NCBI RefSeq assembly: GCF_003385185.1
Contig: NZ_PQHZ01000002.1
Coordinates: 213,447-277,446 of the forward strand
Reading direction: 5' to 3'
Origin: Amycolatopsis palatopharyngis
GTDB taxonomy: Bacteria > Actinomycetota > Actinomycetes > Mycobacteriales > Pseudonocardiaceae
Length of the DNA stretch: 64,000 bases
Shown here: positions 57,076 to 64,000 of the stretch, piece by piece
How the letters are laid out: every line of letters starts with the position of its first letter
Position numbering within the stretch: position 1 is the first letter of the stretch
Notes under the pieces: model-generated
What the model saw: only the letters and a program-made list of their open reading frames with translations
The model's database searches: none
Told to the model about the DNA's origin: nothing
Program-made: the position numbers and the translations under genes

Positions 57076-58107
57076 TCAGCGACCGATGGAGCGGAGGTAT
57101 TTCGCGAACTGTTCCGCGCCCTCGATGTTGCGCGGCCCGCTCACCGCCTGCCCGTAATCCAGGACATAAAAATGTCCATTTCGGACCGCGGGGCTCGAGG
57201 CCAGTGAGGGGGAGGACTTCAGGAACTCGATCTTGTCCTCGACCGGCTGGTCGCCGTAGTCGACGACAGCGATGACCTCGGGAGCGGCATCGACCACGGG
57301 CTCCCAGCTGACCGTGGTCCAGCGTTGCGGCAGCTCGGTGAAGATGTTGCGGCCGCCGGCGAGGGAGACGAGCGCGTCGGGAGCGCCCTGCCCGCCTGAG
57401 GTGAACGGCTGGTCGGTGCCGGAGTCGTAGATGAAAACCCTGGCAGGTGTGCCCTCGGGCCGATTGGCGCGCAGCACGTCCGCCCGCTCACGCAGGTCCG
57501 CGACCAGCTGCCGCGCCCGGTCCTCGACCCGGAAGATCTGGCCGATCTGGGTCAGGTCGGTGTAGAGCGCCTCCAGCGGCGGAACCCGCACCGGGTTGTC
57601 GCCGTAGTTGAAGCAGCTCTCGGTGTGCTGGTAGCTCTGGATACCGACCTCGTTCAGCAGCTGCGGCGTGATGCCGCGGGCTTCGCTGAATCCGGAGTTC
57701 CAGCCTGCCAGCACCCAGTCGGCCTCCGCGTCGACCACCACCTCTCTGCTGAGCACGTCGGTGCTCAGTGTCTCGACGGCGCGGTAGTCCGCGGCCCACG
57801 GGGATCTGGCGACGGCCGGGTCCGCTGTGGACGGCATCACGATGCCGCGCATACGGTCAGCGAGTCCCAGCGCGAACATCTTCTCCGTGCTGCTCATGTC
57901 GTAGGCCACCGCTCGCTGCGGCACCGGGTAGGTGATGCTCTGTCCGCAGTTGTCGATCGTGACGGGGGCGGGCCCCTCGGCGGAACGCTCGGCGACCTCG
58001 GCCCCGCAGGCCGTGGCCAGCAGGCAGGCCACCAGCGTGGGCACGGCGAGGAATCGATGTCCGGACAACCTGTACACAGGCGCATCCCTTCTTGGTGTGT
58101 AGGTCAT
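57076..58107 (-). CDS. Iron/metal-siderophore ABC transporter lipoprotein receptor (FecB-like)
   Basis: A 343-residue substrate-binding lipoprotein. A signal peptide ends at a lipobox (LLATA-C34). The mature part has the helical-backbone fold of cluster A-II/III binding proteins (VAYDMSSTEKMFALGLADRMRGIVMP, DWVLAGWNSGFSEARGITPQLLNEVGIQSYQ, PEVIAVVDYGD). The ATG at 58107 overlaps the ATPase stop by four bases. It would capture the metal-chelate outside the cell. Confidence 0.88.
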   Translation of the reverse strand: MTYTPRRDAPVYRLSGHRFLAVPTLVACLLATACGAEVAERSAEGPAPVTIDNCGQSITYPVPQRAVAYDMSSTEKMFALGLADRMRGIVMPSTADPAVARSPWAADYRAVETLSTDVLSREVVVDAEADWVLAGWNSGFSEARGITPQLLNEVGIQSYQHTESCFNYGDNPVRVPPLEALYTDLTQIGQIFRVEDRARQLVADLRERADVLRANRPEGTPARVFIYDSGTDQPFTSGGQGAPDALVSLAGGRNIFTELPQRWTTVSWEPVVDAAPEVIAVVDYGDQPVEDKIEFLKSSPSLASSPAVRNGHFYVLDYGQAVSGPRNIEGAEQFAKYLRSIGR

Positions 58108-58928
58108 GACTCGATTGAGGTCGTGCGGGCGAGTTCGCTGGACAGTGCACTGCTGCCGGCCGGGCCGCCGACGTCGAAGAGCAGTTGAGGCACCCCGGTG
58201 CGGGGATGCGGCACGATCGAGGGCGTCACCCCGAACACCTGGCGGATCAGGCCGGGTTCGAGCACGTCGGCGGGCGTACCCGTCGCGACGAGCCGCCCCT
58301 GGCGCAGTACCGCGAGCCGATCGCAGGTCGAGGCCGCGAGGTTCAGGTCGTGCAGGGCCACCACGACCGTGAGTCCGCACTCGCGCAGGAACGTCAGGAG
58401 TTGCACCTGGTGGTGCACGTCGAGGTGGTTGGTCGGTTCGTCCAGCACCAGCAACCGGGGTTCCTGGACGAGTGCCCTGGCGATCAGGACGCGCTGCCGT
58501 TCGCCACCGGAGAGCGAGAGCATGCCCCGATCGGCGAGGTGGGTCACCTCGGTGCGCAGCATGGCTCGGTGACACAGTTCCAGTTCGGACTCGCTGAGTG
58601 CCTGGTTGCCACGCAGGTGCGGAAACCGGCCGAGCGCGACGACTTCCGCGACGGTGAAGTCGAGTTCGGTGTGGCTCTCCTGGGTGAGTGCGGCGACGGA
58701 CTGCGCGGTCGTGCGCAAGGACTGCGTCGCGATGTCATCGCCGTCCAGCCGGACAACGCCGGTGGTCGGGCTCAGGGCGCGGTAGATACAACGCAGCGCA
58801 GTGGACTTGCCGCTGCCGTTCGGACCGACGAGCCCGAGGATCTCGCCGCTGCCCACGGTGAGCTCCAGTGCCCGGATCAGGGTCGCATCGGCGATCTCGA
58901 CGGAGATCGCCTCGAGGTCGAGACGCAT
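58104..58928 (-). CDS. Metallophore ABC transporter ATP-binding protein (FecE/FepC-like)
   Basis: A 274-residue ATPase. Walker A is GPNGSGKST (35-43), the signature LSGGERQR, Walker B LLVLDEPTNHLD and the H-loop LHDLNLAA. The sequence is most like ATPases of vitamin B12/siderophore importers. It energises the FecCD permease encoded upstream in the operon. Confidence 0.92.
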   Translation of the reverse strand: MRLDLEAISVEIADATLIRALELTVGSGEILGLVGPNGSGKSTALRCIYRALSPTTGVVRLDGDDIATQSLRTTAQSVAALTQESHTELDFTVAEVVALGRFPHLRGNQALSESELELCHRAMLRTEVTHLADRGMLSLSGGERQRVLIARALVQEPRLLVLDEPTNHLDVHHQVQLLTFLRECGLTVVVALHDLNLAASTCDRLAVLRQGRLVATGTPADVLEPGLIRQVFGVTPSIVPHPRTGVPQLLFDVGGPAGSSALSSELARTTSIES

Positions 58929-58929
58929 C

Positions 58930-60006
58930 TCAGCGACCTCCGAAGAGGTAGCCGCGCCGCCGCATCAGCGTGACGAACACCGGAACGCCGATCAGCGCGG
59001 TGATCACGCCGAGCGGTAGCTCCCTGGGGGCGACCAGCGTCCGCGAGATGAGGTCCACCCAAACCAGGAGGATGGCGCCGGCCAGCGGTGCGATCGTGAG
59101 CACCCTGGCGTGACCTGCGCCGACCAGAATGCGCACGAGGTGCGGCATCACCAGGCCGACGAAACCGATCGCGCCGCTGACCGCGACCAGTGCTCCGGTG
59201 GTGATCGCGGTGAGCAGGAACAGTGACCGCCGCAGCGATGTGGTGTCCACACCGAGACTCGCGGCGGTCTCGTCGCCCATCGCCAGCACGTCCAGGGAAC
59301 GACTGCGGCGGAGCAGGAGCACCACGGTTGCGAGCACCACGACCGCCGCGACGGGCAACGAACCCCAGGTGGCGCCGCCGAGGCTGCCGAGCAGCCAGAA
59401 CAACACGGTGCGAGCGGCCTCGCCGAACGGGGCGAAGAACACGATCACGCTCATCACGGCCTGAAACCCGTAGGCAAGCGCGACGCCGGTGAGGACGAGC
59501 CGCAGTGGACTGAGTCCGGCCCTGCTGTGCGCTGCGAGGTAGACCAGCGCCGAGGCGAGCAGCGCGCCAAGGAAGGCCGCGGCGGAGAGCGCGTACACAC
59601 CGAGGCCCGCGAACAGTCCGAAGGAGACCACGGCACTCGCTCCGACGGAGGCGCCGGAGGAGACGCCGAGGATGAACGGATCCGCCAGTGCGTTTCGCAC
59701 CATCGCCTGCACGACCACACCGATGGCGCTCAGACCCGCGCCGACCACGACCGCCAGCAGTACGCGAGGTGTGCGCACCTGCCAGATGATCGAGTAGCCG
59801 GTGATGTCGTTCGCGTCGAGCTTGCCGCCGGTGAGGGCGGAGGCGAGGTAGCGCAGGGTGTCCGGTAGCCCGACGACCGTCGGTCCGAGCGCGATCGCGA
59901 TCACCACGGACACGACCAGCACCGCCGAGAGCGCCAGGACCGTCACCGTCAGGCCGGTCCGGGTGTCCACCGCGTACGAGGTCTGCCTGGCCTGCGTGGT
60001 GGTCAC
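58930..60006 (-). CDS. Metallophore ABC transporter permease (FecCD family)
   Basis: A 358-residue permease with about ten helices. RTPRVLLAVVVGAGLSAIGVVVQAMVRNALADPFILGVSSGASVGA, GAIGFVGLVMPHLVR and RELPLGVITALIGVPVFVTLMRR are FecCD signatures. As the only permease, it probably forms a homodimer. It is the first gene of the operon, with the Fur-family box 56 bases upstream of its GTG. Confidence 0.92.
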   Translation of the reverse strand: MTTTQARQTSYAVDTRTGLTVTVLALSAVLVVSVVIAIALGPTVVGLPDTLRYLASALTGGKLDANDITGYSIIWQVRTPRVLLAVVVGAGLSAIGVVVQAMVRNALADPFILGVSSGASVGASAVVSFGLFAGLGVYALSAAAFLGALLASALVYLAAHSRAGLSPLRLVLTGVALAYGFQAVMSVIVFFAPFGEAARTVLFWLLGSLGGATWGSLPVAAVVVLATVVLLLRRSRSLDVLAMGDETAASLGVDTTSLRRSLFLLTAITTGALVAVSGAIGFVGLVMPHLVRILVGAGHARVLTIAPLAGAILLVWVDLISRTLVAPRELPLGVITALIGVPVFVTLMRRRGYLFGGR

Positions 60007-60061
60007 TCGGCCTCCCGTCTTCCGCTGCTGTCGCCCTATCGGATGACCAGGATTATGTTAA

Positions 60062-60076
60062 TGACATTCATTGTCA
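60062..60076 (-). promoter_or_regulatory. Fur-family (Zur-like) box at the head of the metallophore operon
   Basis: TGACATTCATTGTCA is a 7-1-7 palindrome with one mismatch between the two heptads. It matches 12 of 15 positions of the actinobacterial Zur consensus TGAAAATCATTTTCA as I recall it. On the minus strand its end forms TTGACA (60077-60072), a -35 element, so a bound repressor would block the promoter. Confidence 0.6.
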
Positions 60077-60112
60077 AATATCCGAAGCCGCATGCGTTCC
60101 CTGTGTGGGCAC

Positions 60113-60147
60113 AAAAAGCGGGGCAGGGCCGGATGGCCCTGCCCCGC
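60113..60147 (-). terminator. Rho-independent terminator of the aldo/keto reductase gene
   Basis: GCGGGGCAGGGCC (60118-60130) and GGCCCTGCCCCGC (60135-60147) pair perfectly around GGAT. On the minus strand the stem is followed by TTTTT (60117-60113). It also insulates the metallophore promoter from upstream transcription. Confidence 0.9.
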
Positions 60148-60161
60148 CGCGTTCGGTCGGC

Positions 60162-60995
60162 TCAGACGACGTTGAACTCGTCCGGGTTGGGACCAACCCG
60201 CTTGCCCTGGTCCAGTTCGGACAGTGCGGCCAGGTCGCCCTCGTTGAGGGTGAAGTCGAACACCGCGAAGTTCTCCCTGATCCGGGACGGGGTGACGGAC
60301 TTCGGGATGACGACGTTGCCGAGCTGCAGGTGCCAGCGCAGGATCACCTGCGCGGCGGAGCGCTCGTGCTTGTCCGCGAGTGCGCGGACGGTCTCGTTGC
60401 CGAGCAGGTCGCCGCCCTGCGCCAGCGGGCTCCAGGCCTCTGTCGCGATGCCGTGCTTGGCATGGAATTCCCGCAGTTCGGCCTGCTGCAGGAAGGGGTG
60501 CAGCTCGATCTGGTTCACGGCCGGGACGACCCCGGTTTCGGTGATGATCCGGTCCAGGTGTGCGGGCTGAAAGTTGGACACCCCGATGGCCCTGATGCGG
60601 CCGTCGGCGTGGAGCTTGCCGAACGCCTTCCAGGTGTCCACGTAGCGGTCACGTTCGGGGGTCGGCCAGTGGATCAGGTAGAGATCCAGCGTCTCGAGCC
60701 CGAGCTTGTCCAGGCTGGCGTCGAATGCGCGCAGCGTGCTGTCGTAGCCCTGCTCGCTGTTCCACAGCTTGCTGGTGACGAACAGTTCTTCCCGGGAAAG
60801 GCCGGAGTCGGCGATCGCCGCCCCCACTCCCGCCTCGTTGCCGTAGATCGCGGCGGTGTCGATGCTGCGGTAGCCCGCCTGTAGTGCGGAGGTGACCGCT
60901 GCGGTGGTCTCCTTGTCCGGGATCTGGAAGACGCCGAAGCCGAGCTGCGGCATGGCAACGCCGTTGTTCAGTGTGACGTCGGGAACGCCGGTCAT
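60162..60995 (-). CDS. Aldo/keto reductase (2,5-diketo-D-gluconate reductase-like)
   Basis: A 277-residue NADPH-dependent TIM-barrel oxidoreductase. LGFGVFQIPDKE, the catalytic Asp/Tyr in SIDTAAIYGNEAGVG, Lys in VTSKLWNSEQ, His in LYLIHWPTP, and cofactor binding in VIPKSVTPSRIRENF. The family reduces carbonyl compounds including methylglyoxal and diketogluconate. It is a single-gene unit ending at a clear terminator. Start at ATG 60995, with GAAGGGA upstream. Confidence 0.9.
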   Translation of the reverse strand: MTGVPDVTLNNGVAMPQLGFGVFQIPDKETTAAVTSALQAGYRSIDTAAIYGNEAGVGAAIADSGLSREELFVTSKLWNSEQGYDSTLRAFDASLDKLGLETLDLYLIHWPTPERDRYVDTWKAFGKLHADGRIRAIGVSNFQPAHLDRIITETGVVPAVNQIELHPFLQQAELREFHAKHGIATEAWSPLAQGGDLLGNETVRALADKHERSAAQVILRWHLQLGNVVIPKSVTPSRIRENFAVFDFTLNEGDLAALSELDQGKRVGPNPDEFNVV

Positions 60996-61105
60996 ATGGT
61001 GATGGTCCCTTCCGGGTGGGAACGGTAGTCCGCACGTGATAGTTGCATGCGCCTTATACAACTATACGCCCAATACATCACCTCGCAATGATGCATAATC
61101 GCAGC

Positions 61106-62383
61106 TCAGCGCGCCGTACTCCGAGCCTCAGGCGAGCTTTCCGCCATCGTCCGCAGTAACCGTTGTGCCCGCAACGCGAGGTGCATACTCAGCCGGTCGT
61201 CCGCGTCGTCAAGGCGGTCACCGAAGAGGTCCTTGAGCTGGTGCATCCGGGATCGCACCGTCTGCGGATGCACCTGCAGACGCCTGGCGATCTCCGGCGC
61301 GCCCCCGCGGGTTTCCAGCCAGGCGAGCAGTGTGTCACCGAGTCGCTCACGCTGCTTCTCGGTGAGCGCGTCGAGGGGATCGAGGCTGCGCTTCGCGACC
61401 TCGGCGGGGAAGAAGTCCTCCGCGAGGATCCAGAGCGTCGCGAGATGATCCTGGCACCAGATGACCGGAGCCGTCTCGGTGGCCGCGCCGCCGAGCAGAC
61501 GCAGTGCGCGCCGTGCGGTTCGCAGCGCGGAGGGGGATTCGGCGAGTGGCACGGGCGGCGATACCGCCGCATGCCAGCCGGTGACCCTGCCATCGCTCAA
61601 TGCGGCGAGGTCCCGTTGCGGATCGGTGGTGAGCAGGATCGGCTCCATCGAGTCGGTATCGCTCAGCACGTCCTCGAGGTGCTCGAGCCAGGCCAGGTCA
61701 CCGCTGCCGTTCGTGCGTCGCAGGACCACGACCGTTGCGAGCTCCGGCAGTGACCAGCCCGCCGCGCAGGCCAGGCCCTGCATGGTCAGTGGTGCGGTGA
61801 CGGTCCCGGCGAGAATGAGTTCCAGCAACTGTCTTCGGCTGTGTTCACCGGCTCCGGACGCCTCGGCCTGAGCCGCGTGGTAGCCCTCCAGCGCCGTCGC
61901 CGAGAGTTCGTCGACGAAGGCGAGGATGCCCTCGGCGCAGACGGAGACCAGGTCCGGCGCCTTCTCCATGATCTGCGGAGTGATCAGGGCGGAGATGTAG
62001 CGCCATGCGGCACGGCCACCCACCCTGGCCGCCGCCTGCAGCGCGTCCATGTTGTGCCGGTGGTGGAACTCGAACCGTCCCCTGGCGCGGAAGAACTCAA
62101 CCCACCTGCCGTTCCCGACGCTGGGGTTGCCGAGACAGTCGAGGCAGTGCAGTACCGCCTGCTCCACTCCCTCGACCAGCGTCCTGCCGAAGGTGCCACG
62201 CAGTGGTTGCGCGTAGGCGGGCACCGACTGCTGGATCTCCTGGATGATCGCCGCGGAGATGCGGCCAGCATGCGGGCGCAGGAACGTGGCAACGTCCGGT
62301 GGCAGCGAGCTGAGCAGCCTGGCACTGCGGAACTCCTCGCCGACGTGCTCGGTGGCGGGTTTCGCCTCGCCGTATCCGGACAC
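61106..62383 (-). CDS. PucR-type/CdaR-like transcriptional regulator
   Basis: A 425-residue regulator. An N-terminal RsbRD-like helical domain (ISAAIIQEIQQSVPAYAQPLRGTFGRTLVEGVEQAVLHCLDCL...) is followed by a middle domain. The C-terminal PucR helix-turn-helix (LLAWLETRGGAPEIARRLQVHPQTVRSRMHQLKDLFGDRLDD) is typical. GGGAGG at 62391-62396 supports the GTG at 62383. Target genes unknown; the aldo/keto reductase downstream (110 bp gap) is one candidate. Confidence 0.85.
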   Translation of the reverse strand: MSGYGEAKPATEHVGEEFRSARLLSSLPPDVATFLRPHAGRISAAIIQEIQQSVPAYAQPLRGTFGRTLVEGVEQAVLHCLDCLGNPSVGNGRWVEFFRARGRFEFHHRHNMDALQAAARVGGRAAWRYISALITPQIMEKAPDLVSVCAEGILAFVDELSATALEGYHAAQAEASGAGEHSRRQLLELILAGTVTAPLTMQGLACAAGWSLPELATVVVLRRTNGSGDLAWLEHLEDVLSDTDSMEPILLTTDPQRDLAALSDGRVTGWHAAVSPPVPLAESPSALRTARRALRLLGGAATETAPVIWCQDHLATLWILAEDFFPAEVAKRSLDPLDALTEKQRERLGDTLLAWLETRGGAPEIARRLQVHPQTVRSRMHQLKDLFGDRLDDADDRLSMHLALRAQRLLRTMAESSPEARSTAR

Positions 62384-62962
62384 ACGATCACCTCCCCTGC
62401 CTGGGCAACGACCTCGTGCTGTTCCGGCCGCTATCGCGCTTGCTGGCCCTACGGGCGGGTAACCTACGCCTTCGTAACCTGCGGCGGAACCGACGAGAGT
62501 AGGAGGGTTTCGACCACCTCGAGCGGGCGGCGTCTCCGGCCGAGGACGGGTGGCTCGGGGCCGGGCCTCGTTGACAGGAAGATGTCGAAACGTTCTCCCG
62601 TTACGCGCACCGGCGCCTTTTTGTATCGCTGATGGCCGAATCTGTTTCCCCGTCTTGTCATCGGTGTGACAATTGCCGTCCGCTATGCGCCTGGCGCCGA
62701 TTAAGTCGGTGATATGCCGCGGTGAACTCGGCGACGAAGGTCGCTTGCGGGGTCCGGGCTGTTGTGCCGGTAGTGGTTTCCGTTGCCGTCGTGCTGCTGC
62801 GGATAACAAAAAACGCATTTGCGCCAGGAATTCCTCGGCCGCTCGTGGCCGCTTCTTGTGTGACCAGTTGGTGATCAGTAACGTACCGCTCGGTAACGAA
62901 TTCGCCGCCAATCATGGCCGCGGTCGAAACAATTCCTATTTCCCCAGGGCAGGTATCGGCAG
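62384..62962. other. Intergenic region between the PucR regulator and the secreted-protein gene
   Basis: No frame here has a convincing start and bias. The section from about 62780 is less GC-rich (for example GGATAACAAAAAACGCATTTG), which looks like promoter DNA for the rightward secreted-protein gene. I see no RNA gene or repeat. Confidence 0.5.
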
Positions 62963-63706
62963 ATGAAGCCACGTCGATCGGGCATCGCGCCCCGAGCGCT
63001 CGCCGTCGCTCTCGTCATCGGGGTGACCGGGGCCATGCTGAGCTCTGGGTCCGCTGCTGCCGGGATCGAGGCACGGCAGGCCGCCGCGTCCGCATCGACG
63101 ATGCCGTCCCCTGGTGCCACGGACGCGCCCGATGGAGACGGCATCGTCGCCGGTTACTGGGTGGACTCGGTCACCCGTATCGCGAAACTGGGCTCCACCC
63201 TCACGGTTCCCCGTGGCCGCTTCGACGCGCTCGTCGAGACGACGGGAACCCTGCGGGGAAACCTGTCGCTTCCACCCGCGAAGGGATACTTCGTCACCTT
63301 CGGCATCATGCCGGTGACCAGCAGGGTGGAGCTCATTCCTGACGGTGTGGCCACGGGCACCGTGCAGATCGTGCCGGGCGAACATGGTCTCGCAGCGAAC
63401 GCCGACGTCACCGCGAAGGTGTTCGTCGCACTCAGGGACCTCGAAGTGGACGGTGTTCCGCTGGATGCCGGACCGCATTGCCGCACGAGGATTCCGGCGT
63501 CCATCCGGATCAAGGGCCTCCTCGGACTGACCCCCGAGGCGCCGCCGACCGAGGTGATCTCCACCTTCGATCTGCCCTCGTTCGACGGCTGTGGTGTGCG
63601 GGAGGACCTGGACCGTCTGCTCAGCGGACTCGTCTCCGGACCAGGCAACGAGCTCCGCACGACGCTGAGCATCCGGTGCATCACCAGAGAAGTCTGTGAG
63701 GCGTGA
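62963..63706 (+). CDS. Secreted protein of unknown function, upstream of MceG-like ATPase
   Basis: A 247-residue exported protein with a Sec signal peptide (RALAVALVIGVTGAMLSSGSAAA, to about residue 34). The mature domain is beta-rich (AKLGSTLTVPRGRFDALVETTGTLRGNLSLPPAKGYFVTFGIMPVTSRVELIP). It has four cysteines near the C-terminus (HCRTRI, GCGVRE, RCITREVC) that could form two disulfides. Its stop codon overlaps the ATG of the ATPase gene (TGATG), so it is co-translated with a lipid-import component and may be an envelope part of that Mce system. Confidence 0.7.
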   Translation: MKPRRSGIAPRALAVALVIGVTGAMLSSGSAAAGIEARQAAASASTMPSPGATDAPDGDGIVAGYWVDSVTRIAKLGSTLTVPRGRFDALVETTGTLRGNLSLPPAKGYFVTFGIMPVTSRVELIPDGVATGTVQIVPGEHGLAANADVTAKVFVALRDLEVDGVPLDAGPHCRTRIPASIRIKGLLGLTPEAPPTEVISTFDLPSFDGCGVREDLDRLLSGLVSGPGNELRTTLSIRCITREVCEA

Positions 63707-64000
63707 TGGGCGTGGAGGTCGAAGTACAGGGCTTGACCAAGTCCTTCGGTAAGCAGGCGATCTGGCGGGACGTGACGCTGAACCTGCCTCCGGGTGAGGT
63801 GTCGGTGATGCTGGGTCCGTCGGGAACGGGAAAGTCTGTCTTTCTGAAGTCGATGATCGGTCTGCTCAAGCCCGATCGGGGCCGTTGTGTGATCAACGGT
63901 GTGGACATCGTCACTTGTTCGGAGAGCAAGCTGTATGAGACCCGGAAGTTGTTCGGGGTGCTGTTTCAGGACGGCGCGTTGTTCGGGTCGATGAATTTGT
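63706..64000 (+). CDS. MceG/Mkl-like ABC transporter ATPase, N-terminal part
   Basis: About 98 residues are present; the gene runs off the right edge. VEVQGLTKSFGKQAIWRDVTLNLPPGEVSVMLGPSGTGKSVFLKSMIGLLKPD includes Walker A GPSGTGKS. The following RKLFGVLFQDGALFGSMN Q-loop region is characteristic of the MlaF/MceG group that powers Mce lipid import. The complete Mce operon is expected downstream. ATG at 63706 overlaps the preceding stop. Confidence 0.88.
   Translation, partial: MGVEVEVQGLTKSFGKQAIWRDVTLNLPPGEVSVMLGPSGTGKSVFLKSMIGLLKPDRGRCVINGVDIVTCSESKLYETRKLFGVLFQDGALFGSMNL

Noticed and set aside
61106..62911. Long N-terminal extension of the PucR regulator to 62911
   Set aside because: The extension is low-complexity, and a strong GGGAGG precedes the internal GTG at 62383.

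Overview
This is high-GC actinobacterial DNA (frequent GTG and TTG starts, strong GGAGG sites, GC-rich third codon positions). A FasR-type regulator next to fabD-fabH-acpP-fabF, an Lsr2-like protein, DUF3145 and DUF3052 proteins, an AhpE-type peroxiredoxin, an F420-dependent oxidoreductase and an Mce-type ATPase all point to Actinobacteria. The mix with abundant intergenic palindromes suggests Pseudonocardiaceae (Amycolatopsis/Saccharomonospora-like), which is an inference.

Layout. 1-3005: end of a purine-catabolism operon (xanthine dehydrogenase tail, nucleoside deaminase, purine permease, allophanate hydrolase-like protein). 2975-7735: two cell-envelope proteins and a 2,4-dienoyl-CoA reductase with a long operator-like palindrome. 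7838-11174: acyl-lipid desaturase, its reductase and a small protein, divergent from a TetR regulator. 11264-14069: three-gene transhydrogenase. 14106-19482: Lsr2-like protein with a histone-H1-like tail, a NERD-like membrane protein, a secreted subtilase, a DUF3145 protein and an anchored protein. 19629-24517: FAS-II genes with fasR. 24786-31325: channel-like membrane protein, lactate dehydrogenase-like enzyme, aceE, DUF3052 protein, ahpE and tRNA-Val. 31501-36310: two leftward TetR-linked units with unfamiliar membrane proteins and a flavoprotein.

37015-47585 is a self-contained selenocysteine locus: selD, tRNA-Sec, selA, selB, then, after a K+ channel-like gene, a formate dehydrogenase operon. 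Its catalytic subunit is split by an in-frame UGA that is followed by a SECIS-like hairpin. 47629-52108 holds a PfkB kinase, surE, an F420-type oxidoreductase, two small proteins and an AI-2E/PerM-family membrane protein.

52230-60006 is the most interesting region: eight leftward, tightly coupled genes. They encode a FecCD permease, its ATPase, a lipoprotein receptor, a SAM-methyltransferase-like enzyme, a DUF364 putative metal-chelation protein, an MFS transporter, a PduX-like GHMP kinase and a cysteine-synthase-like PLP enzyme. A Fur-family (Zur-like) box lies just upstream. I read this as a small-molecule metallophore made from an O-phospho-amino acid, exported by the MFS protein and re-imported by the ABC system. 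The Zur-controlled [S,S]-EDDS operon of Amycolatopsis is a known precedent that must be compared first.

60162-64000 has an aldo/keto reductase, a PucR-type regulator, a secreted protein and the start of an MceG-like ATPase.

Three families of intergenic repeats recur: a 19-bp palindrome on an exact 30-bp period (11 copies at four loci), a 22-bp palindrome (3 copies at one locus), and a 21-bp tandem repeat (5.6 copies).
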